Assembly (NCBI GenBank): GCA_903813345.2
Contig: CAIIXF020000005.1
Span: forward strand, 12,713,375 to 12,777,374
Direction: 5' to 3'
DNA from: Owenia fusiformis
Lineage: Eukaryota; Annelida; Polychaeta; Sabellida; Oweniidae
Length of the DNA: 64,000 nt
The notes under the pieces are model-generated. The model did no database searches. It saw only the letters and a program-made list of their open reading frames with translations, and was not told where the DNA came from. The position numbers and the translations under genes are program-made. Within the stretch, counting starts at the first letter, position 1, and every line of letters starts with the position of its first letter. Below are positions 39,701-51,700 of this stretch, piece by piece.

Positions 39701-42700
39701 CACGCTTGCCTTCAATTAAAAAAATTCATATCCTCAACTCAAATCTGTCTGGCCCAGTATTAGACTGGTAGTCATAGTTACATGTTTTGTTCACAGTTAC
39801 ATGTTTGTATACAGATAAACTTACACACAACAGTGAGGTTTCCATAACTAATAGCCTTCCCCAGTTCATTGGTCGCCTCACAAGAGTAGCGTCCCATATC
39901 ACTGCTATCTACAGAGCTAATAAAGATGGCGTTACTAGGCAGAAGCCTTACTCTGGCTCCCTCATCAGGTGACGGGTTCATAATTTGATTATTTTTCCGC
40001 CATATTATTTCAGGTTTTGGGGCAGCCTCAGGATTACAGAGGATTGTGATGTTGCCCCCTCTGGTGGCATACTGGTTTGTTACCAACGGGTATTTGGCAA
40101 ATGTGGGTGCAAACGCTGCAATGCAGAAGAAAATGCAATGAAATGAAAATGAAGGATTGGAACTACACTAATACATATAAAATAGCATTACAATTGTATT
40201 CTAATTGTACACTACTAATGCTTATAGACAGACAATTTTGAAAATCATAAAGATCAGAATATTTCATCCTCCAACCACACGGCTCCAAGATCTAGAACAT
40301 CTTTCAAATTCTGTTGCCATGTTTTCTGGGGATGGAACATTCTGACCAGATATTTATTATCCGAGTATATTAAGAAACTTGCACAGCAATATTTTCCTTT
40401 TTCACTAAAAGGGCAACAGAAGGAGACACACCTAGCACTCTGAGCTGTCCCGTGCTAAACCTGGTGCCATACTGATTACTAGCAGCACACTGGTACATGC
40501 CCTTGTCCCTATCCTCAATAGTACTTATAGTCAACACATTGTTGCTGATGGTGATCCTGAAAACAAAATAAACAGATAAGAAGAATATTCCATCTTTTCT
40601 GCATATGAGTCAATCTCATACTGTCATACATAGGTGGACCAATTCTTAACGTAGACCTTTATTTATATAGCTGAGATTTTTATAGCCTCAAGTCAAAACT
40701 CAGATTGTCGAACTCATCTGAGTCGCAACACTTCTATCAATCTCATAAAGTTAAGCCTGTGTATCTAAACAGCTTTGTCAAGAAGCTACTTATTGTAATT
40801 ATGATCAAAAATGACCCTAAAATATCTTCAATTCATATTATATGTAACTTGCATAATAAGATATTTTGCTGTAATTATCAAAACTTCAAAATAGGTGCTC
40901 AGGTTATTCAAATGTAACGTTTAGGTTGCCACATATCCCATATTCTCTTAATGTTGCAGTGTCTGAATGAAAGAAATGACATGATTACTCAGACGAACAT
41001 TCCTGAGACCTCGAGTGATATGATAATATGCCAGAGAATTTTTCATTAAAATAGCTCTAATCAAATGCTCTGGTTTTTCAACCATATTAGAGTCTGAAAA
41101 TCCAGATGTTTATCTCCTAATACCCAAATGCCAACTGATAAGCGAGAGAACTAAACAATTATGAAACTGACCTTTGTCTATCTGCAGGAGGAATGGAATT
41201 GATATTCAAAATTTCAGCATTCTTGTACCAAGAATAGGTGGCTGCTGGTACACTGTTAGCCTCACATCTCCAGACCAATGAGCCACGGAGATCTACATGT
41301 TGGTCTCGTAAGGGGAGAGTGAAGTAAGGGTCAGCTATAAACACAAATATTGACTGCATGTATACATGTACAAATAATATTAAACAAGGTGTTACAATAA
41401 CTGGTTGGTGGGGCACTGGTGGGACACATCTCCAGACCAATGAGCCACGGAGATCTACATGTTGGTCTCGTAAGGGGAGAGTGAAGTAAGGGTCAGCTAT
41501 AAACACAAATATTGACTGCATGTATACATGTACAAATAATATTAAACAAGGTGTTACAATAACTGGTTGGTGGGGCACTGGTGGGACACATCTCCAGACC
41601 AATGAGCCACGGAGATCTACATGTTGGTCTCGTAAGGGGAGAGTGAAGTAAGGGTCAGCTATAAACACAAATATTGACTGCATGTATACATGTACAAATA
41701 ATATTAAACAAGGTGTTACAATAACTGGTTGGTGGGGCACTGGTGGGACACATCTCCAGACCAATGAGCCACGGAGATCTACATGTTGGTCTCGTAAGGG
41801 GAGAGTGAAGTAAGGGTCAGCTATAAACACAAATATTGACTGCATGTATACATGTACAAATAATATTAAACAAGGTGTTACAATAACTGGTTGGTGGGGC
41901 ACTGGTGGGACACATCTCCAGACCAATGAGCCACGGAGATCTACATGTTGGTCTCGTAAGGGGAGAGTGAAGTAAGGGTCAGCTATAAACACAAATATTG
42001 ACTGCATGTATACATGTACAAATAATATTAAACAAGGTGTTACAATAACTGGTTGGTGGGGCACTGGTGGGACACATCTCCAGACCAATGAGCCACGGAG
42101 ATCTACATGTTGGTCTCATAAGGGGAGAGTGAAGTAAGGGTCAGCTATAAACACAAATATTGACTGCATGTATACATGTACAAATAATGTTAAACAAGGT
42201 GTTACAATAACTGGTTGGTGGGGTACTCGCATCTCCTGATCAATAAGCCAAGGAGATCTACATGCTGGTTAGGGTCGGCTATACATAGAAATACATGTGA
42301 TATAAAACAAGGTGTGACAATACATGTAACTGGTTGGTGGGGCACTAATTGGCTCAAATATCCAGTACCATACAGACAAATGAGTCTCGGAGATCCACAC
42401 CCTGATTTCTTTTGAAGTAAGTGTGAGCTAAAACATGTTTTGCTGACAATGCTTAATTTCTTTCTAAAAATTAATAAAATCATCTGTTTCGATAAAATAT
42501 CAATAAAATTCATAATACATTAATATTGAGTCTATTTGCTTTTCTCTAACTTTTGATTGTCCTGGAATTTTTTCCAAAATACCTCAATATTCAGGCCCGT
42601 AGCCAGGGGGGGGGGGGGGGGGGGGGGGGGGTTGGGGAGTTTGGGCGAAATTTCTTTCAAAATCATGCAGTTTTTCACCATTCTGACTAGTTTTTGAGTG

Positions 42701-45700
42701 TTTTTTTGCCAAAATTGCCAAAGTGAGCCCCTTGAATTTTTTGGAAAAGTGAACCTCCCTTGGAAAATTCTGGCTACGGGCCTGATATTTCTAGTGCCTG
42801 TGTTTAAACTTACAATTGAGAGTTAATCTAACAGAGCCTGATGTTGAGAGACCTCCAACACGTTGCACTGAACACTTATACACGCCAGCATCTTCCATCT
42901 GTACATCTGGGATGATAATAACACGTTTGTGGTCATCTTCCAGATATGTAGCTCTCACTGGCATGTCAACAGGGTTTCCATTACCATCCTCTCTCACCCA
43001 GGAATACTCAAGGATTCCACTGGAAAAGATATCAGATATGACAACCTTGCTTATTCGAACAATAAGAATTTTTATCGTATATTCATCAAAATTTCAGAGA
43101 AATTACAACAAGATTTGATCAGTATATCTGAGAAGGGCAAGGAATATCTGTTTCTGTAATAAGGTCATGTTATGGAAGGATTTCGTCATGCTTTAGTCAT
43201 AATTAATGCATATATGATAATTAAGGTTTAAGTGAAGGAAGATTAGCTCCCAGAATGCAATTTCGATATTTTCCAACAATCTGTAATGAAAATGTGGTCG
43301 AAGTGGCATTTTTGAAAAATAAACAAAGATATACTACCATAGTATTTGGACAGAAATAATAATGCTGAACATAACATTGAACTACACTGGCCCAAAAAGG
43401 ACTTACGTTCCCCAAGCAAAGCACTCTAGCCGTATGTTGGTTCCACGTTTAACATCATTGGGGAAAGCTTGAGGGAAGCCTTGGGCAAGTCGGGGTTCCT
43501 GGGTTGTAGCGACTAAAAAATAAATTAGACAATCAGCAGGTTTTTTTCTTGGATTCAGTGAGCAAATATTCAAATCCACTTTGAGGCAAATATCCATCAT
43601 AAAAATGTTAATTATTTGAAAGGATCTTGGCCTCAAAGCATAAAAGTATCACAACAACAAAAAATAACAAAGAAAATATTTCAGAACATTATAATGAAGT
43701 ACAATTCAATAGTCTAGTTGTTTCGTATATAATGTGCAAAATTCATATTTGTATTTCCAATACTTCAGCATTCTCTTTGATCATCCCTAATTCGTCCCTT
43801 GTCTCTCAGGATGTCAGTTTACTGCCTAATACAAATTTTTCTTGCATTCCTATATAATTTAGGGTATTGGCTATGTGTTTATTTATTTTATTATTATATA
43901 ACTTATTTCTCTCTAAAATATGAATAAATTATCTGATTTTCTTACAATAATTGACTCAACTACATGTTTTTCACATATTCCTTGCTGGTTCTACTCGCTT
44001 TTACTCTAATATGCATTTGAAAATACTACCGTCAAAATGACTCATGGATACTTACTAGCCTCTTTGACGTTCATGAGTGTGGGCATACTCGATTTTCCCC
44101 CTTGTGCGTTCCTCTCTCGCTTAACCATACAATAGTAGTCACCATAATCATCTCTCGTAACAAATGAGAAGTAAAGGCGGCCATTGTTGGATATAAAGGC
44201 ATGGGGCTTGAGACGAGGTCGGATAAAGTTGTTCGTGTTATCCTTGTACCATTGAAATAATATTGCTGAAATTAGACCATTTAGGTTAATTTATTGTGAA
44301 TTTTATTGATTTTAAATGTATATTTCATCTAAAGTCAGACTTGTATGAAAATTTTTATTAAAATTCAATTATGCAATCAAATATTCTATGTATAGTATAA
44401 GTATTCTATGTACAAGGAACTTATGAGTTATATTGTTATCGGGTAATCGTTAGTACATACCATAGTTTGTAGAGGGAGGTTTACACTCAATGGATGTGCC
44501 AGTATAGGCATCCACATCAATTGGACTCCTCTTGGTCTTGGAGAAATCCTGCAAGACTGAAACATAACACAAATGGTAAAATTTTATTTTTACTTAATTA
44601 AGTATGCATAAAGTGGGGGTTCAACCTGGAAATTTAAAAATTTACATTGTACATGTAATGGTGCGTTCTAAGCATTTGAAACAATAATTTGTTAATGTTT
44701 TTTCAACAAATATAGCAAAATTGCTTTTTTCTTTTTTGTGGGGTCGGGGACTACACTCATGCAGTTCGTGTGTAAATAAGTTGATTATGAAATAAGTTCA
44801 CTTACAGCCAAATGTTAGCCTGACATCATTACTGAGTATGGAACCAAACTCATTCCTTGCGCTACATTGATAGGCCCCATTGTCGTTTGTCTCAACAGGA
44901 TCAGAGATGATAAAGTCTCCATTTGTGAACGTGTAACGACTGTTTGTGTTGGCATTGATCTCCACTTTGTTGTTTGTAACATCTTTATACCAGCTAAATT
45001 TAAAAAAATTCTTCTGTTAATTTTTTATTTTTTTTATCTAGATTGTCAATTTGATAATTTAAAATATAAGACATGCATATTATTGAGTAATGCATTTTTA
45101 AACATTTTTAATGCATTTTATGCAGATTAATTTTTCATTGATTGTTTTCATTGATTTTTCAATTAGTATTGAAAGTGACAATTTATTGTTTCTACTCCAT
45201 AATTGTTGCACAAATATACAGGGTGTCCACAGTCTCTTATCATTTAAAATCCAAAGTCTATAACCCTTGTAGAGAGACTTCATGGACACCCTGTATCCGA
45301 GTACCACTTACGTATAATCAGCTGGTGGATAGGCATCTGCATCACACATAAGCCGCACAACCTTCTCACTGCTGTCTGTATCATAGATGGTGCTCTCAGG
45401 TTCTGTCTGAAGAACTGGACCTCTGGGAATTGTGTTCGGATCAGGATTCTCAACGCCATAATCTGCAATGAAAAGTTTCACATTCTGATTCTCAGACCAC
45501 TCTGCCATGCAAAAGAAAGAGACTGAAAGGAGGGGCTATGATCATTCACAATTTTCAAGAGTCTGATCATCTAAGTTTTATGTTGTATTTATTTCTTCTA
45601 GTACTAAAAATAGATGTCGTACTAGTAGTATAGGGATTTCAAAGTGAGAATGGTATAAAATGTTATACAGGATTCAGTGTCTTTATTGTGGTATATTGGC

Positions 45701-48700
45701 TGATCGCTCAACTGAGGACAACTCGGGGATCAAAGCAGTCACAGCTAAATTAAATCTTAACTTCATTGAATGCTCTTACTACCAATCACACACCCAAGAC
45801 ACCATTTCTTGAATGTGACATGATAAAGAGGGTCATCCTGGGTCACTTACCAAAATCTCTCTCCCCCTCTAGAATCTTGTAAACATCAGACTTGCTGATC
45901 TCACAGATGAAGGGAAGCTGTTCTGATTGGTCAACCAGGTGCCACGCCCACTTATTGCCTATAAATACACAAAAGATACATTTTCTAATGATCCTGCATT
46001 AAGCCTATATTTGGATTTTATTGTTGCATTTTTAGGATATAAACTTTCTCAAAAGTCACATTTAGGAAATATAACATACAAAACAGGTTAAGTATCTGTG
46101 AACAAGATTTTCTGAATCCCAAAATTCTATTGGCAACTGGGTTATAAATTCAATTTTCCCTTCTAAGTAGTCTTTTCTATCTTCAACTTGCAATGTCTTA
46201 ATTTGGAGCAAGTTTATTCACAACATAACCTTTTGTTTGTGTACATTCCCAGTAACCACATTCTGATATCTATGAAAGACTTTTGCTCATTATGATTTTA
46301 CATGCAAATTTTTATCAAAATCAGAACCAAGTTTTTGTAAGGACAAATGGCACTATCAATTTATTCAATATTTCCAATTTCTTTTGTTTGTTCAAATCAC
46401 GACCTAAAACCACAATCTGATCTTTCTGAAAGACCTTTGCTCATTATGATTTTACAACACTTCGTTGCATTGAAATGTTAATGAGAAAAATAATGTGCTT
46501 TCAATTTCCCATTGAGCCAGCATGTGGAATGATTGATTGCGGTAAAACCATGTATACCCCAGCTTTTAATGTTGCCACAAACTCAAACCCTTATAAATGA
46601 CATATGTCATTTCAATCAGCTACGCAGTAATTAGATTTTTTACAGCTCAATCGATGGATTCATGTACATTCATAGCATTATGGTGGTCTCTTTATGCCTA
46701 CAGTCCTGTGGTTGATAATGGTTGACATTGGTTGAAATGTGGTTGTGCTGGTTGAACTGTGGTATGAACGGTAACCTTGCGTATGGCCTTTCGGCTCATT
46801 ATGAAAAAACAACTCATTTTTATGATAATTCCTTACTCAATTGGTTTTCAGAGTACATTTTCCAATCAAAGGAAGCTTCATTTGAATAGCACTTCCACTG
46901 AGGAAGAATTAAGGAAATTGAATGTTTCCCAGGTACTAGTTATAGGAATTTTTGACCAGTTATTATTGCTCCAATTCAATGGAATAAAATGCTCTATGGG
47001 GAGCATGGGTCACCATGGTTACAAAGCAACAAAATGACACATTCGTTGAAGCAAGCTATTTTTCTAAGTGTGACCACTTTCAAGCAACAATTTACCATTC
47101 ATAAGCAACAATGCCTCAATAAAATCATGTACATTTTAATTCTTTGAATAGTTTGAAAATCTAGGGAATGCATCAATGTTTTAAAATTAAAGACTGGCAC
47201 TCAGAGAATTTCCCTCTCCAGATATGAAAGTTATTTCATATTAATGGACCTGCTAATTGAACATGCAGAAAAGGCTCTGTGAGGACAAATATTGAGCCAG
47301 CTCTGCAAAGGGGATTACCTCTCTACACAACAGATGTAAAATATTATATTGTTGGGGCAAGCTCTGCAAGGGGATTGTTCTACAGGAAATGTCTTCTAGT
47401 GCAGGAGTTAACCACACCCCTCTGCATAGCTAAGTGTTGTAAGTTCATAATGAGCAAAGGTGTCAGAACCAATTTGCAGAACAAGCCATCAGGAACTCAA
47501 GTGGAAGATATTACTTTATTTAAGGCCAAGACAAATACGCATTAGGTTCCCTGATATAAACATTGATCTAATATTACAAAAATTTTGATAAACATAGGCA
47601 ACCCACAGTATAGAACCCTCAAAAATAATTACAGGGATTTCATTTTATCAATTATTGGAGAAACCCAGAGTATCTATTCTTATTCTTTTTCGATAAAAAC
47701 CCACATTAGACTACATGTACATGATGAAATCATATAATAACATTGAAGAATGTTATTCAAGAATGTTATTCAATGAGGTAATTAAGAAAATATTTTCTGA
47801 ATACTGTAGTTGACTCATCACTGAACAACTTATGTCTTTTATTTGCTTCAATAATTTTGTTCCATGTTTTTTTCTTTTATTTTTCATTTTATTCAGATAA
47901 AACTATGAATTTCTTTCTCATGGCCTTATATTAAGAGCCTCCTAACCACATTATTGGAAACTGACAAGCTGTGCACAGAGGCGAGGCTATCAAATTAGAA
48001 TGGCCAATATCCATCATACTTGCCAACATTTTCTCTGTGGTCATGCCTACCTCACTCAATATCTCTCTAAAATTTGAATGAAGTACTCAAGTTTCTTGCG
48101 TTTTTACATGATTCAAAGTGTTCAATACATCTGTTTGATTTATTTATTCCTTGGTGTTTTCATTCTTTTTCCATCTAATTTACATTGAAAAATGTCACTA
48201 AGTGACATTTTGCATGTTGTAAATAGATCTTCCATTAAAGTCCCCGTCTAAAGTTTGAAAATATTTTTTTATCATTCATTTACTATTTGTCAGGACTTAA
48301 AAAGTGATTTTAGAGATTTTTTTAGAGATTTTTGAACAAAAAAGTTTTTTCAAAAAAAGTTGTGAGCATTTCATTTCTCAAATATTCAAATTTCCCGCCA
48401 TTTTTCAAAAAAAGTTGAAATTTCTTAATCATCAAATATTTCTTAATGCATTTCAAAAAAGATTATCTTTTTAACACCAATGCAAAGATTGAACAAAGGA
48501 CACACTATTTCAATAATAAAATGCCATATTTAATGGGCCACTTCAATGTTTTAGCATATCAAAAATATTTTGAAACATTAGTGATGTCACTAAGGTAACA
48601 AAAACTTTTTGAAAAAAATTGAAATTTTTTTTTCGATGTCAATCTTTTCTAAATATGCTAGACTTTCATAAAAAACCAATGTTGATTGTCTAACCAGGTT

Positions 48701-51700
48701 AAAAGGAAGAATAAATTATGTTTTAGATATCATTGTACCATTGGTTTCTATGAGAACTAAAATTTTGAAATGCATTTTTCTCAGAACCATTTTCATGCAC
48801 TGATAAGTTCATTTCTCGCTTGTTTATCAACCGATTTTCTTAATTTTTTCGGCAAAAAACATGGGAGGATGAATGCTATGCATTGGTATGAATTGTGGCT
48901 AATTAGAAGATATGAGTGACCTCTAAAAGTTGGTTTTAAATAAATTCACAAATTTTGGAACAAAAAGTCTATCAAAAACCACTTTTTGAAATTTAAAAAA
49001 AAAGTTTCACATATCACACTTTGATAACATTGGGTAAGACTACAATATAAGCCAAAGTGGTTTAAACTTTACACGGGGCCTTTAAGGATGTTCCCTGGAC
49101 GAAGTTGAAAACGATGAACACCAACCCCTAATTTTTCTTTTCGAAATGTGAAGTACTTAGCATAACTAAGTGTTTCTGTGAGTTTAAGAAAAAGTTAAAT
49201 ATTCAAAAGTGTGTTTTGGGGTGAAAACCTGATTTTTAACATGGGTTTCAATGAGAAAGTGCCACGCCCACTTTTGTCAAATATTGACACTTTAGAGGCC
49301 TCTTGCTCAGAAAAAAGCACACTAACATATGGTTTTTAAAGTTTTAATATTCTTTGTTGCCCGTGAGAATCCCAGAAAACCATTTTTGAGAAAAAGTTAA
49401 ATACTATTGAATATTTTCCTATCTGACCAGGGAACATCCTTAAGTGCATCTGAACAATCAGAATGGTCTTGAATGACACTAATCAGACAATAGACTATTC
49501 TGCACTTAGTTACCCTATAAACTGGGATCCCAATTGTTCAAAATATCGATGGGTGATAATAGACTCAATATACATATCAAATAGCCCCAAGTACTGCTTT
49601 TTGACATATTTGACCTCTACATTTATTTTCTATTCAAAATCCCAGAGCGAAGAGCTCTTGAGTGTTGTTCAAACATATTGGTTTCCATTGAGATTCCTCA
49701 TTATGAATTTACAGGTAAAACCCCTTTAAGCTTCACTGATCAGGGTGTGCAGGGTTACATTCCTTATATGGTCATGAGCCCCTTATATGGCAAAGAGCCA
49801 TGTTGTATGTATTACCACTATACTTTGCATCTATATGTCAGAAAATTTCTATAGAGACCTATCATTAGTCTAGAAATGGTAAATATTAAAGTTCATTAAT
49901 TATAATTAAATTTTTAATGCATTAAAAGCAAAAATTTATTGACTAAGAATACCTAAATTTTTGGAGACTATGTACAAAAAGGTAACTTTGACTGACACTC
50001 GCCAAATTCTGGGTGCATCCAGGTGCAACTGGGGGCAAGGTTATTCTTGCACTCTCATCTTGGTGTAGTGTCAAATAGAATGCATAGATATCAAGAAGAA
50101 TCCATAGAGCTCCTCAGATCAGGGGTATCAAGATACATAAAGACGAAGGAACATAGATCTTTGTTACATCGATGCCCCTCTCTGTCAATGTGACTCGATA
50201 CAATGTAAAAATGAGATAATTGAGAATATTAAGCCTCCGTCCAATCAAACATAATATATTTCCCTCTCATGGAAGCCTCCGCCTTATTGGTCCACAGGAA
50301 TGTTTGAAAGATCATAATGAAGAAACCTGATACCCACACTATCACATTCCATTCTATTGTAATTCTAGACCCTTTCCATAGCAACCCTCTCAATTATCAC
50401 AATTCATCTCCATACCAACCATGAAACTCATTAACCTATTAATAGGTCAATGACCATGTACTGTATCAATGACCAATTTTTTATACCCGAATATTGTACA
50501 ATTGTTCAAAATTACAGAATGGTTACATATTAGAGGCCAAGAGTATTGTAATATGATACTCTCAGAGAGATATTGCAAATGTGTGGAATGTAGTAATATC
50601 CACGATGCAATTTGCAAAATTGCAAGTATTACACTAAGCTGCTGAATGTCATAATGCTAAAATTAATAGATTTTTCTTGGAATTTGAGATTCTGATAAAG
50701 TAAATGCCCTTTTTTACAGAAATGAAAAAATAGATTAAGTTTCACACTTCCAGAAAAATGTAAATGAAAATTTGAGAAATATTACATCATGATTTCAACA
50801 AAATATTTCGATTTTGAACCGTATTGATTTTACATGCAAATATCCTAATAAATTTTGAAATAAATTACCTTTTCATCAATTCCTTATTATAACCAGAACA
50901 ACGGCAACGCCAAAGCGTAGCGAATCCCATCGAACATTTTTCAAAACGGGCACCTTCTACCAAAAGTGTCATTAGACAGTGTGCCATGCTTATACGTATT
51001 CCAAATATGAACAAAATCGCTCCACTACTTTTCGAGTTATAGTAAAATACGTTAAAATGGCGGCCATTTTGAAAAATGACCGCCCTCTACCAAAAGTGTC
51101 ATTAGACAGTGTGCCATGCTTATACGTATTCACATACCAAATATGAACAAAATCGCTCCACTACTTTTCGAGTTTTAGTAAAATAAGTTAAAATGGCAGC
51201 CATTTTTCAAAATGTCCGCCATTTTTCAAAATGGCCGCCTTCTACCAAAAGTGTCATTAGACAGTGTGCCATGCTTATAGTATTCACATACCAAATATGA
51301 ACAAAATCGCTCCAATACTTTTCGAGTTACAGCAAAAATCGTAAAATAATGAGTAAAGGCAGCCATTTTTCAAGATGGCTGCCATGTGCTTTTTTAATAT
51401 CTACATTTCTAGCTTTATTAATGTCCTATATAATTTTTTTACATTTTAAACATATTGCTATTACAGTTTTACATATTGCACCTAAATTACTGTAAAATCG
51501 GCACTAAAATGGCCGCCATTTTTAAATGAGCGGCCATTTTGAAAATCGGCTTTCGAGCAGAACTTCTACCCCCATAGGGTATATGTGTACAAAATATGAA
51601 TAAAATCAGGCTAACGGTATTTGAGTTATTGCCCGGACAGACGGACGGACGGACGGACGTACGTACGGACGGACGGACGGACGGACGGAGGCGTTCCCTA

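Noticed and set aside
41159-42088. 309-codon minus-strand open frame taken as an independent gene
   Set aside because: It is the 162-bp array read through intron and repeated exon edge; only its end (41172-41334) is contactin exon 12.
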